DNA of 64,000 bases from Amblyomma americanum. Its lineage: Eukaryota; Arthropoda; Arachnida; Ixodida; Ixodidae. Where the stretch lies: NCBI RefSeq assembly GCF_052857255.1, contig NC_135506.1, forward strand, positions 75,783,056 through 75,847,055, in the 5' to 3' direction. Below are positions 19,522 through 30,592 of this stretch, one piece after another. The notes below the pieces were generated by a model, which had not been told where the DNA came from, searched no databases, and saw nothing but the letters and a program-made list of their open reading frames with translations. The position numbers and the translations under genes are program-made. How positions within the stretch are numbered: the stretch's first letter is position 1; every line of letters begins with the position of its first letter.

Positions 19522-21707
19522 CGGCGCAGAAAGAGAGAGAGAGAAGTGGTAGAGGAAAGGCAGGGAGGTTAATCAGTAAAATGTTCCGGTTGGCTACCCT
19601 GCACTAGGAAGAGAGGGATGAGGGGGGCGTAAAAGAATAAGAAGTAGAAAATTGCGGTCCGTAGCAAGCACGACAGGCAATGACACAAGCACTGTAAGTC
19701 ACAGGCCACCGCAGCCGTAGCCTGCACACCTTGAGGGCTGCCGACTGCTGCGACCTGGAACAGATCGAGGGCCCTCCATCACAAGGCAGCGCAGACGTTT
19801 CAGTGTCAAGAAAGGCTGCTTGCCGTTGAGGCTGATAATGTTGATGACAACGCAAGCATCGGACTTCTTCTCGGAAGGATGAGGCTGGAGGATTAGTTGT
19901 TCCAGCTATTGGACCTCTGCAAACATTTGATTAAACAAATCCAGCATCTGCAGTGCATTCTGTGCAGCTAGTATGTGCATGCTGGAAAGCAGCACACGCA
20001 TGGCATTCACGATTGGCTTTAACATTGCAATAACTTGCTCGTCTGCGACCTGGCCCGGTTTCTGGCCTACTACCCGACCAGCAGTAGGCTCAACACACTG
20101 GGTGCGCGGTGCTGGGGGTGGGTGCTTCGGGAGCGATGGCCAACCCACTTGGCGGGTCCCGGTCTTGGACCGGAGTTGTGACTTGTGCTTGGCTAGCAAT
20201 GGGCTCGGGACTGAGCACGCAATACCTGCTTGGTCACTGCGGGTGTGTGTAGCTCAGGCAGGGATGACCAAGGCCCGTCTGCGACAACAGTCTGTGCCTC
20301 GCCAGTCATATTGCTCCCAATCCTTAAAGTATTATGCGGAGGAGGAGGACAAGTTGCGGAAATCCTTGGACGATCCTTTCCAATTCTCTCTAGACTTTTA
20401 GGTCTGTGACGAGGGCGACGACGTCGTCGCACCTTAGCGGCAGCTTCTCTGTGTGTGGAATTGTCTCTTGTCATTTGTTTCAGTATCGCCCTTTCCCTTT
20501 TCAGGCAAGGACAATCTTTTGAGGCAGCATCATGAGGGCCGCGGCAAATGGCACACGTAAGGACTGCTGCCCGGCAAGAATCGCCGCTGTGTGGCTGAGT
20601 ACACCATGGGCACGCGATGGGGAAATTGCACACACTACTCACGTGTCCTTTCTTCATGCATTTCCGGCACTGGAGAGGCCTCGGGACGAAAGGCCGAACT
20701 GCATGTCGAAAGTGCCCAACCTTCACGTACGACAGAATGCAGTCCCCTTAAATGGAAGGTCAACTTGATGCACTTTGTCCTTCCCAGGCACTGAGTTTGC
20801 AGTATGGCTACACCGTCGGTAGCTGGTTGAATCAACATGGAAAGATCAGAGTCGCGGATGACTACATCGACATCGCAAATGACGCCTGCCGTAGTGCCAC
20901 TCCCTAGAAGGACATAGGAATGAACGCTGATGCCGCCGAGCGTCCTGATGTTGCTCAAGCTCTCAAGCGCGTTCCGGTCCACGATACCAATGGTGACGAC
21001 ATTCCTAAAACGATTCGCCTTCACATCTTTAATTGCTCCCGGGACGTTAGCCTCCAGGAACGCAGACGTGGCTTGCCTATTGATGTGGTTGAGATTGTCG
21101 GTGGGAGCCTCTGGCACAAATAGGACAGTATGTGCCGATGATCCTCGCTCCGTAGTAATCGTGGACGTACTCGTCGACGACGAGTCCTCACCTTTGCGCA
21201 GTCTCCGTTTTGCCTTCTTGCTTACGACTCTGATGAAGCCGTCGTCAGCCGAAGAGTCATCACTGGTGGCCGAGTAAATCACGGTGGCCTGGCTGCTTGC
21301 GTCATTCGGGGTGCCAAGACCTTTCCTCTGGGCGGCAGAGGCTGACCGACCGGACTGACGTTCAACAGCGTCCACTTCCATCACCGTCACCAAAACGGAA
21401 AGAGTAGTTTCATTATAATGTCGTAAAACAGGAAAAAAAACTCAAGAGGCGAAGGGACGGCGTTCTGGTCTAGAGCGGAAATCTCTTCAAGAATGCAAAA
21501 GATCACCGCTTCCGAAGATTATCGCGGGACAGAAGAGCAGGTGACGGATGCAGGGCCCAGGGCTGCTTTCCCAACAATAGGAGATGGACAGATTAATGAA
21601 TTTTTAACACAGGCCGCCCACCGTCGACACTGATGCTGTTTCGGTCTGGCGTACGAGCTGAGACTGAGATTCCAAGTATGCTTGTGGAGGGAGCCCTCCG
21701 GCGCAGA
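19522..21707 (-). mobile_element. ORF1-only LINE with 9-bp TSD and (CT)n tail
   Basis: The insert 19531-21698 is flanked by cggcgcaga (19522-19530 and 21699-21707). On the minus strand it has about 0.3 kb of 5' UTR, an ORF1 (21381 to 19906), a 0.37-kb 3' UTR containing gccaaccggaacattttac, and a CT-repeat tail. No endonuclease or reverse transcriptase lies between ORF1 and the tail. Such an element would depend on another LINE for movement. Rejoining the flanks at the duplication places a C-x2-C pair beside the decayed gene at 18063-19521, which supports the boundaries. Confidence 0.6.
19906..21381 (-). pseudogene. LINE ORF1 (gag-like) with three CCHC knuckles, frameshifted
   Basis: Translation from the ATG at 21381 begins with an acidic/serine-rich region, then VLFVPEAPTDNLNHINRQA and a beta-rich RNA-binding block (RFRNVVTIGIVDRNALESL). 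A frame change near 20740 leads to VKVGHFRHAVRPF and three zinc knuckles: CRKCMKKGHVSSVC, CPWCTQPHSGDSC and CAICRGPHDAASKDC (about 20540-20680). A second frame change near 20200 leads to the C-terminal helix NALQMLDLFNQMF. This is the layout of I/Jockey-type ORF1 proteins, which coat LINE RNA. The protein would be about 490 residues if intact. Confidence 0.7.
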
Positions 21708-22142
21708 GAAAACACGTGAGTACAGAAAACGACCCACCAGGTCTGAAAAACGACACGCAAAACTCGAGATCCGGACAACATCCGCTTACCAGGGCTATCT
21801 CGGTCGAAGGTAGAGGCATAACTGTCATTCGTTCGGTGCGTTGCGATGGAAAGATGATAGCGGCGCTAAGCCCTCGGTGCGGCGGCGGCACACATAATGC
21901 TATGAAATTCAGCGTCGCGCCGCAGCGGCTGCCAAGCGCGGTTCATCCTTGGAGCGGCGGTAGTGGTTGAAGCAACGCTGCCTCCTGAAGAACATGCCTG
22001 AAGCGTGAGAGGTTTTTCTGCCCGCCGTAGAGCGCGCGTCCGCCGTATGGCGGCGCTGTCAGATGAAACAGCATGATCGGGCGCCGTGCATCACAGTCTC
22101 ACAGCCATTGAAACCGAAATGGGATGGGATGAATAGGTGGAT
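21708..22142. other. Continuation of decayed gene, then unassigned sequence
   Basis: The first 50-100 bases on the minus strand read SVLTCFLCAG, the C-x2-C end that belongs with the decayed gene to the left of the LINE. The rest up to about 22110 shows nothing recognisable. From about 22118 a ggatgggatgaataggtggat tract begins that appears to be the far end of the ATCC microsatellite, separated from it by copy A. Confidence 0.35.
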
Positions 22143-22821
22143 CATAGAGTTTCTTACTATTAACTAGAGGGAAAGCTGGCGCCCCGCCTATGGGAGTTTG
22201 CATGGAGCTTCCTCGAGACCACCTGTACCGCCATGGGCGCTCTAAGCTTCATGGGGCGGAGAGCTACCGACTGCAGAACTACCACTTTTGGGCAAAAATT
22301 AATGAAAAAACAAACCTTCGATAACCAAGAATGTTCTAACATTAAATATCCTGTCTATAAATTGCAACAAACGAGCAGAAAAGCATGTAAATGCAAAGTT
22401 TACCCAAAATATTCGATGACTTGCTCTCCTATTGACCAAGCATTGCAGACCACAAAAGCCAATATTTCTTGCTTAAGAGGCGCACTTTTAAAAAGATATA
22501 TGTTTTTGGGAAAAAAAAAACATGTTGTCGCTTCAACAATTTAAAAGAATTTTTCAGAGCATTTCGGAAAACAAAAACCCTTTATTGGCGTCGTGAGCTG
22601 TTGCGTTCACTCTACTATGGCTTTTGCCCACTACTTTTACGCCGAAGTCGTCTGCGCGCGGAGCGTGCCGTGGATCTCTGTAACGCCACTCTGTGTTCCT
22701 GAAAAAAACCTACTGTCCTGCACCAAGTAGCTCATCGCCCCATGATGCTTTGCGCTCCGCCATGTAGGTACAGGTGCAGTGCCGCCAGCTTTCCCTCTAG
22801 TTAATAGTAAGAAACTCTATG
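22143..22821 (+). mobile_element. TIR element family copy A, uninterrupted (679 bp)
   Basis: Terminal inverted repeats of 39 bp, perfect by eye, run from catagagtttcttactattaa at the left to its inverse ending in ctctatg at the right. No transposase is encoded, so this is a non-autonomous (MITE-like) element. It is flanked by ggat on both sides (22139-22142, 22822-22825), but since the flanks are a GGAT microsatellite the target duplication is uncertain. It provides the reference and empty sites for interrupted copies B and C. Confidence 0.8.
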
Positions 22822-23152
22822 GGATGGATGGATGGATGGATGGATGGATGGATGGATGGATGGATGGATGGATGGATGGATGGATGGATGGATGGATGGA
22901 TGGATGGATGGATGGATGGATGGATGGATGGATGGATGGATGGATGGATGGGTGGGTGGGTGGGTGGGTGGATGGATGGATGGATGGATGGATGGATGGA
23001 TGGATGGATGGATGGATGGATGGATGGATGGATGGATGGATGGATGGATGGATGGGTGGGTGGGTGGGTGGGTGGATGGATGGATGGATGGATGGATGGA
23101 TGGATGGATGGATGGATGGATGGATGGATGGATGGTAGGAAGGAAGGAAGGA
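22822..23152. repeat. (GGAT)n microsatellite with two (GGGT)n blocks
   Basis: About 310 bases of ggat repeats hold two short gggt blocks near 22949-22970 and 23053-23074, and end in gga/agga repeats to about 23152. On the minus strand it follows the LINE 3' end as (ATCC)n, so it is best read as an expanded LINE tail. Confidence 0.9.
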
Positions 23153-25012
23153 AGGAAGAAAACGGCTGAACCCTTTAAATCGGGCGGTGGCTCAAGCCAC
23201 CTAGCCATGGCATAAAATTTTACTCTTGTCTTGATTTTAGCCACCAATCAGATAACCTTCGCTTGGTTAATTCTAACCGCTTAAAATCAACTTTCCCTTC
23301 AATGTCCTTAAACCTCAATGCCTTGGATAAATCAGCCCCGCTGCTTTCCACTGGAGGGTGAAGAACTTTACTGAAAAATATCAAGTGTTCAGCCGTTTCC
23401 TTCTCCTCTCCGCACGCAACGCACAACGTGTGTACCTCGTGGTACCGGACGCTATATGTCTTAGTCCGGAAAACTCCTGTCCTGGCCTCAAGCAACAAAG
23501 AGCTTCCCCTACAATTATCATAGATAGTTTCTTTGGCAATATTGCTGCTTAAAAATCCTGTTTGTTTCCAGTGCTGATTTCGTCAGCATCCCTGTTTTCC
23601 ACAGAGCTCTCTCTGTTTCTTTAACCTTTTTCTCAACCGATAATTGCTGATTTTCCCCCTACTGCTGTCCAGATATATCCTTGTCAATTTCAGTGTTCGC
23701 TTTCTCCATTTCATTTCAACGTTCCTTATATACAGGTATCTGAAAACTTTCCTAGCCCACTGCTTTTCCCCCATTTTTCTCAATCGCTCCTCAATTGCTA
23801 TCTTACTGCTAGATTCTCTGCTCTCGAACGACGCCTATCCCATACCACCCTGTACCCCCTGATTTGGTGCACTGTCATGTGCTCCCAAAGCTAGCCTCCC
23901 TACGCCACGTTGTTTAATTTCTAACCTTGCTTGAACATCTGGTCTCATGCTCAGGACCGCATTACGGAAAGTTAGGCTAGGAACCATCAGCCCTTTCCAG
24001 GTCCCTCTTACCACTTCATACCTATTGTAATTCCACAATGCCCGATTTTTCATGACAGCTGCATTCCTACTAGCTTTATTCATACATATTTTTGATGCTC
24101 TGCCAGATACTCAGAACCGTTATTTATCCACACCCCAAGATACTTGTACTCATCCACTACTTCTAGCGTGAACTCATGTATTGTGTGCTCGCCGCCCTCA
24201 TCAATAAATATCATGACTGCAGATTTTTCCTTACTAAACTTGAAACCTAATCTATCTCCCTCTGTACCACATATATGTCTATCAACCAACTTCTGTAAAT
24301 CTTCCTTGTTGTCAGCTATTAGCACTATATCATCAGCGCATATTAGTCCCGGTAATGACTGTTTAATCTATTCTCCTTGCTTGAAAAAAGAAAGGCTGAA
24401 GCTTAGTCCGCTCCTCTCTAGCTTGTTCTCCAACACTTGCATGTACAACATGAACAACAAAGGAGACAGATGACATTCTTGCCTAAGCCCCCACTGTATT
24501 GCTACAGGCTCTGATACATTTTTTCCCATTTTATAAGCGCTCTGTTAGATTTATGTATATCTTTTAAAAGATTAATTACTCCATCTTCCACGTCCAATGT
24601 GCCCAGTATGTCCCAGAGGTACTCTTGAATAATGTTGTCGTAGGCTCTCTTAATATCCAGAAATCCCAGCCATAGGGGCCTTTGTTCCTTTTCAGCAATC
24701 TCTATACACTGTGGCAATGAAAACAGATTGTCCTCCAACCTCCTTTGTTTCCGGAACCAATTCTGTAGCTCCCCTAGCGCCCCCTCGTTCTCCACCCAAG
24801 CCTGCAATCTGTCCTTTATAATCTGCGTCACCACCCTGTAAACCAAAGATGTGACTGTTATGGGATGGTAGTTACGTCAGCTTTGTCCACCTTTCCATTA
24901 TATATCATGTTCATTCTACGTAATGGCCATTCATCAGAGGCTTCCCCATCCACTATCATTTTATTCACTACCTGTGTAATATTTCCTTGGATTTTGGTCC
25001 TAGCTTCTTTAT
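23153..25012 (-). pseudogene. Outer LINE, 3' part: RT and C-terminal domain remnants
   Basis: Minus-strand fragments give an RT in pieces. VVNKMIVDGEASDEWPLRR follows the insertion junction. RVVTQIIKDRLQAW and WLGFLDIKRAYDNI (catalytic Asp) lie at about 24650-24840, PLSPLLFMLYMQVLEN-like text near 24430, and an IRADDIVLIADN-like active-site block near 24320, followed by GFKFSKEKSAVMIF. The C-terminal zinc block is CVACGEEKETAEHL (about 23380-23440), and the protein ends with [11 protein letters not shown] at 23220. The 3' UTR then runs into the ATCC repeat. At least four frame changes or stops break it. It is an APE-type LINE; I cannot fix the clade by eye. Confidence 0.75.
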
Positions 25013-25319
25013 TAACATAATCGAGAGAGAGAGAGAGAGACTCTTTAATGAAGAAACAGAGAATTTAGCCGGCATTTCAATATCGCTGGCATGCTACTCT
25101 GCGTAGGGAGGGGAATTTGGGAGATAAAGACTGAAGGAGAGCAGCGTGGAAGAGGTGAAAAAGAAAAAAAACGAAGATAAAATGCAGCCATGAAATGGGT
25201 ACTAAGGATGCAGTGGCGAGTATTGATGTAACCTATGGAATGATGGAGTGCATAGTCCGACGAATGGGCTGACGACGTTCACTGCAAGAGGAATGCATGA
25301 AGGTAACCTGCAAGTGAAT

Positions 25320-28300
25320 TTAGAGCTTATCGAGATGTCCAATGTCTTTTAAATATGTAAAAAGAAAGTTCATTGCAAGTCTATGTTGCCTGAAGCAGGC
25401 TAAGGGGCCTAAAACTTTGTCCATTGTTAGGGGCACTGTGCAGAGCTTCTGCATGCAATGTTCATAGTACGCACGCTCGTTAGCATACGCAGGGCACTGA
25501 AGCAGGATATGTTCCACAGTTTCTATCGAAGCACAGTTGTCACAATGCGGACTGTTCATTTGTCCAAAACGGTATCGCAGGCCATTTGTATATGCAGCAT
25601 TCAGACGAAGTCGGTGATAAAGTGTTTCGAGTTGTCGAGGAATTCTGGGTGAGAGTCTTGATCTAAGATGTGGGTCGATTGAGTGAAGAAATTGGTACTG
25701 ATGTGTCGGCAAACTCCAAAGCCGATACGTTTCTTCGTACGCAAAACATTTAGCCATTTGGGACGCATCAGATTTCGTGAGAAAACTTCGAATGTATCTC
25801 TGATGTTGATGGCCCTTACGGGCCGCTTCATCCGCTTTTTCATTAGCCATAATGCCACAGTGAGTAGGTACCCACTGAAATGTTATGCAGTGGCCTGCGG
25901 CAATAGCTAAATGATGTATATACCCAATGTCCAGGGAAACTGGCTGGTGATTCGTTTTCTTCAGCAGGTTGGCCAGGATCGGCAGAGATGCTTTTGAATC
26001 GGTGATTATAACCCAACGGCCGGCGGTTCGGCGCAGGATGTAAGAAACAGCTTCCTTAATGCCGTGAAGCTCAGCTGTTGTAGAGGAGGTCCTCCGCTGC
26101 AGCCGGTAAGGAAGGGCAAGGGCTGTTGAGGGCACATAAAGGCCACAAGAAGAAGTTTCTTTAGTAGTTGAACCATCGGTGAAGATATGGGTGTGCTGCG
26201 TATATTCTTCGATTAAGTAGGCGAGAGTAGCTTGTAGAAGTGCTGCCTGTGGCATGCGGCTCTTTGCATTCACACCTGGAACAGACTTCTTCACCTTTAA
26301 AGGAGAGAGTGTCCATGGAGGAAAGGCCAGAGGTAGTAGTTTCTGAGGCTAATTAATAGTAGGAAGGGGCAGGAGCTGCACTGCCTGGCCAAAGCTAGAG
26401 TTGCTGTGAGTTAGGTGGACACGGTGTAGGAAGTGCTTCTTCCCTTGCAGGACATGGCGGAGATGGGTACGCATAGTTTCCTGGGCGGCAATTACCTCTA
26501 GTGGGAGACATCCTGCCTCCGCTACTGTTCCTGATGCAGAGGAACCCTTTGGGAGGCCAAGACATATTCGCAGGCAGTTGTTCCGTGCGGCATTGAGTGT
26601 CTTATTGCTTGATGTAGATAATCTTTGAAGCACTGGTAGACAGTAGCGCAAGGTTCCTTCAACGTAGGCTTTTTCAAGCAGAAGCATTGATCGGCAGTTG
26701 CTACCCCACGTTGTTCCCGCCATGAACCTGAACACTTGCGATGCTGCAGTAATTCTCGCACGGAGTTTTTTTATCTGAGGTGACCATGACAGATTATAGT
26801 CGATTACAACACCCAGGAATCGCTGAGATCGTACATATGGCAGCGATCGTCCGCCTAGGAGCAGCGGATATCGGGTCATCGTTTTTCTTGTAAACGCCAT
26901 TGAAACACTCTTTTCTGGCGAGAGACGAAGACCTCTGGAAGCCAGGTACATCGAAATGTGCAATAGTGCTCTCTGAAGACGTTGCTGGGTAATATAGTGC
27001 GAACGTGACGCGGTCCAGATGCAGATATCATCAGCATAAATTGTTATGCGGACCCCTCGCGGAATTTGTCTTCTTATGTGAATAAGGACAATATTGAACA
27101 GGAGAGGGCTGAGCACCGCTCCCTGTGTTACGCCCCTCTCCACTGCGTGAAAGCGTGTTGGACCGTTTGGAGTGGTAATAAAAATTTGTCGTTCTTTTAA
27201 ATAATGCCCAATCCACTTGTATAGCCTTCCTCCAAGGCCAAGACTGCCAAAGGCTGCGAGAATGGCATGGTGAAAGACGAAGTCAAAAGCGGCCTTGATG
27301 TCTAGGAAAACGGCTGTTGGGTTGTACCCAGCATGAAGGTACTCCTCAATTGATGAGACGAGGGCGATGATATTGTCAGTCGCAGACCTGTTTTGACGGA
27401 ATCCGTTCATTTCTTGGGGGAACTCATTTCGGCTTTCTAGGAACCAAGTTATGCGCTTGCAGATCATGCGCTCCATGAGCTTACCTACGCAGCTCAGTAG
27501 GGCAATGGGCCGGAATGATGCGTAGCTTGTTGGCTGCTTACAGGGTTTCAAAACGGGCACGATTTTCGCCAGCTTCCATTCCGTGGGGACCTCACCAGCC
27601 ATCCAGGAAGAATTGTAATACTCCAGGAGTCGAAGACGGGAGGTGTGGGGTAGCTTTGCAATGGCGTCATAGGTCACCTCATCATGACCCGGAGACGTGT
27701 GCCTGTTTGTCTCTGCGATAGCTGTGGATAGTTCTTCCAATGTGAAAGGCAGGTCTAACGCTGGCACTGCCGCCTTTGGGATGCCTGTTTGACCATCTGC
27801 GGAGAGTGTCGAATGCCCTGACCCTGCCGACAGCAGCTTGCAGTATTCTTCTTACACTTCTTTTATAGATTTTTGTTCGTGAAGGGAGAGTGCAGCGAAG
27901 GGGTGGAGTTGTTGAAGTGGCGTGCGCATACCTCTAACTATCCGCCAAATATTGGTTACTGGTTTGCGCACATCCAGCGTAGAACAAAAGTCACGCCACT
28001 TTTGCCGACTGAGTTTATCCATGTAGCGTCGAATGTGACGTTGTGCCCGTCGGCATGCACGTAGGTCATCGAGGCTTTTTGTGCGCAGAGCTTTCCTTTC
28101 AGCTCGCCTGCGTATAGCGCAGAGCCTTTGGAATGTGTCATCATTTGAAGGTAGGTTATCATTTTTAGCTGTAAGTTGTGTACTCGCCCTCAGGCAATAC
28201 GCAATTGTCGATGCTAATTCCTCATTGCGAGTTGCCGCAGTAACTCCTCTGCTTACAGCGTCCTTGTATGCGTCCCAGTCTGTAGATTTTATAAGGAATT

Positions 28301-29015
28301 TCTTTGGGTTCATCTGCGCATGGAAAGCCGATATGAGGATTGGGTAATGGTCGCTTCCACGTGTCTCCAAATCAGTGCACCAGCCAAAGTTGTGGGCGAA
28401 TGAACTTATGACAAATGTCACGCCGATGCTGCTGGTAGTCGTCGGGCCTCGGAGGTAGGTGATGCTGCCGTCATTTAATGGCTGAACTGAATGCTTGGAG
28501 AGAAGTTTTGCAAGCTTGGCACCTCGGGAACATGTATGTGAGCTGCCCCAAATTTCATTATGAGCATTGAAGTCTCCGCAAATAATATGCGGAGAGGGCG
28601 TCCTTGCTATCAAGTCTTCAAGTCTCAAAGCATCAAATGGCGTGCCTGGCTCAAGATATACTCCAATCAGAGTGTACTGTTGTCCGGCAATAACTGTGAC
28701 AACACATACGTATTCATTGTCGCTGTGAGGCGGGACATCAACCGGTGAGGCCGGCATATCCTTGCGAAAGCCTATCAGCAATCTGCTGACGTTAGCTGGT
28801 CGTTGTGAATGATGGAAATAGTATCCATTGAGTCGGAAAGTTTCCTCGACGCGTGATTCACAGATGACTATGAAGGGGAAGCGGTACGCTCGCAAGAGCT
28901 GTCGGAAATCTGAGAGTTTAGAGCGCAGCCCGCGAGCGTTCCACTGGAAAATGGTGCATGTACGAAAGATGTTGTGGATTGTCAGCTGCGGTGAAGTTCT
29001 CGCTGTGGAAGCCAT
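25320..29015 (-). pseudogene. LINE ORF2: endonuclease, reverse transcriptase, RNase H
   Basis: One frame throughout, interrupted only by TAA at 27852-27854 and TAG at 26349-26351. The endonuclease begins near the ATG at 29015: IFQWNARGLRSKLSDFRQ, then ICGDFNAHNEIWGSS and GSDHYPILIS. The RT starts before 27767: SPGHDEVTYDAI, FRPIALLSCVGKLMERM, FLDIKAAFDFVFHHA (catalytic Asp), GAVLSPLLFNIVLI and ITIYADDICIW (ADD). RNase H at 26294-25700 has HIFTDGSTTKETSSCG, TTAELHGIKEAVSYI, VIITDSKASLP and ANEKADEAARKGH. The protein ends with CDNCASIETVEHILLQC, a CCHC-type finger. It would nick target DNA and copy the LINE RNA. About 1230 codons in total. Confidence 0.88.
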
Positions 29016-30345
29016 GATTACTGAAGTGTGGTATTACGCCCCTGCGGAGCGTAGGAGACCGACACAACGGCTCCATTGCAAGGACAGCTTCTACTTCTGG
29101 GAGTCTTCCTGACGAGGGGTTTGCACGGATAAGAGCCTTGATGGCTGCAAACAGCATCGGAATCAGTAGGCATGTGACATCTTGTTCAGAGCTTCCGGTT
29201 TGCTGCCTGCCGCTGATCTTCTTGTCATGTTGTGGCGCCCTAGGGTCAGAGCAAGCGACGCTGTTTGTCGGATCTTGTGTAGTGCGTTGCAGTAGCTTTG
29301 ATGAAGGAGAAGAACCAACGGACTTCCCACGCTTCTTTTTTACCGCATCTGCGTAGGTCTTGTCAGCTGCTCTGCCACGCTGTGTTGACTGATTCTCGGA
29401 AAGAGCTGCCGTAGTCGTGAAAACCACGTCGGGGTTAGGTGGTGGTTCATGGCGCATAGGGGGTTTCCCTTGTGTTTGCTCTGCCGTGCGAGCAACTGTG
29501 GCTGCTTTCTTTTTATAACACCCTCCATAGGAAGCAGGGTGTGGGCCACCGCAGTTAGCGCATTTAGGTTGCGCTCTCGAAGTGCATTCTTTGTGCGAGT
29601 GGGGGCCAGCACACACTTTGCAGCGCACGGGGCCGTTACAGTGTCTTGATATGTGGCCATGCCTCTGGCATTTATAGCACTGAGTTGCTGCTCCGACGTA
29701 TTCAGTTACAGGGTAACTACAGAACCCCAGCGTTACTCGTTTTGGTAGCGGCGCATCTTTTGCGAATTCCAATATAACTGTGTGACGGCGTACCGCTTTT
29801 ATCTTTCCGCCATCTTCAGGAGTGTAGGCGATTAGCCTCCTTGCTGAGAGGACACCTTGGTCGCGTAGATATTCCTGCAGATCTTCGTCTGTGTAGGTGA
29901 CAGGTACATCTTGTATTTTGCCATAGCTTGCCATGTAAGAGTATGGGACTCTGGCCTCTACAGCCACTCCAGCCAGCTTAGTTACCGTGAGAAGACGGTT
30001 GGCGGCGGGCAGCGTCGATACTGTAACCATCAGGCTCCCATCCTTGTGAATGCGATGGCTGAGGACTTTTTCTTGAGCCGATGCTACAACCGCCGAAGCC
30101 ACAATGTTGGGGTTGGCTTTCCATAGGCTTCCTCCTTCCTCAGTGGGCCTGAAAAATACAGGAACACCGGTAGCTCTCTTTTTCTTATACGATACAACTG
30201 TAAATGATGCTTGGTCCATGTCCTCTGGATGGTCGGTCAGAGGCTCGTTGCTGGCTTGGTCGTCGCGCAGTCTCTTGTTTGGCGGGGCCTGGTCTGTAGC
30301 CGCAACTACAGGGGCAGGTAGACCCGCCGCTGGCGCTGTTGCCAT
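28918..30345 (-). CDS. LINE ORF1 (gag-like RNA-binding protein)
   Basis: Open for 475 codons from the ATG at 30345; the frame extends upstream to 30477 without an ATG. After an acidic N-terminus with KKRATGVPVFFRPTEEGGSL comes the RNA-binding part (RIHKDGSLMVTVSTLPAANR, then VPYSYMASYGKIQDVPVTYT). Three knuckles follow: CYKCQRHGHISRHC, CKVCAGPHSHKEC and CANCGGPHPASYGGC (about 29520-29690). The tail is basic and serine-rich, ending in a helix (LLIPMLFAAIKALIRANPS). It has no stop or frameshift, unlike ORF2. It is expected to coat the LINE RNA. ORF2 starts within its last 98 bases in another frame. Confidence 0.85.
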   Translation of the reverse strand: MATAPAAGLPAPVVAATDQAPPNKRLRDDQASNEPLTDHPEDMDQASFTVVSYKKKRATGVPVFFRPTEEGGSLWKANPNIVASAVVASAQEKVLSHRIHKDGSLMVTVSTLPAANRLLTVTKLAGVAVEARVPYSYMASYGKIQDVPVTYTDEDLQEYLRDQGVLSARRLIAYTPEDGGKIKAVRRHTVILEFAKDAPLPKRVTLGFCSYPVTEYVGAATQCYKCQRHGHISRHCNGPVRCKVCAGPHSHKECTSRAQPKCANCGGPHPASYGGCYKKKAATVARTAEQTQGKPPMRHEPPPNPDVVFTTTAALSENQSTQRGRAADKTYADAVKKKRGKSVGSSPSSKLLQRTTQDPTNSVACSDPRAPQHDKKISGRQQTGSSEQDVTCLLIPMLFAAIKALIRANPSSGRLPEVEAVLAMEPLCRSPTLRRGVIPHFSNHGFHSENFTAADNPQHLSYMHHFPVERSRAAL

Positions 30346-30592
30346 CAGTGCAGCATGGAGTTCAGCTGGCGGTGATGTTCCGTGTCGGCGTTGATACGGC
30401 GCACAGCGCCGAGGAGGTCGCTTGACGTGCTTCTGCAGGCGGCCAGGGACCCCCAGGTCGTCGCACGTCGAGGACACACGCCAAAAAGACTGGAAAACCT
30501 CTGAAGTGAGAAAATAAAGCCGAAAATTACGGACCGGTGTCAGACAGCCGGCCCACTAACCGCCGTCTTCTTCTTCCCATCTAACATAATCG

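Larger units (their letters stand above)
25013..30592 (-). mobile_element. Nearly full-length RNase-H-bearing LINE with 11-bp TSD
   Basis: The insert 25024-30581 (5558 bp) is flanked by taacataatcg at 25013-25023 and 30582-30592. On the minus strand it has a short 5' UTR, ORF1 (30345-28918), ORF2 overlapping it by about 98 bases (29015-25320), a 0.3-kb 3' UTR and a CT-repeat tail. Its RT-RNase H arrangement points to the I/R1/LOA group of LINEs. It has landed in the RT domain of the older LINE whose parts lie at 23153-25012 and 30593-31600. Only two in-frame stops disable ORF2. Confidence 0.85.

Noticed and set aside
22819..23215. Long open frames made of MDGW or HPSI repeats
   Set aside because: They are translations of the GGAT microsatellite in several frames and on both strands, not genes.
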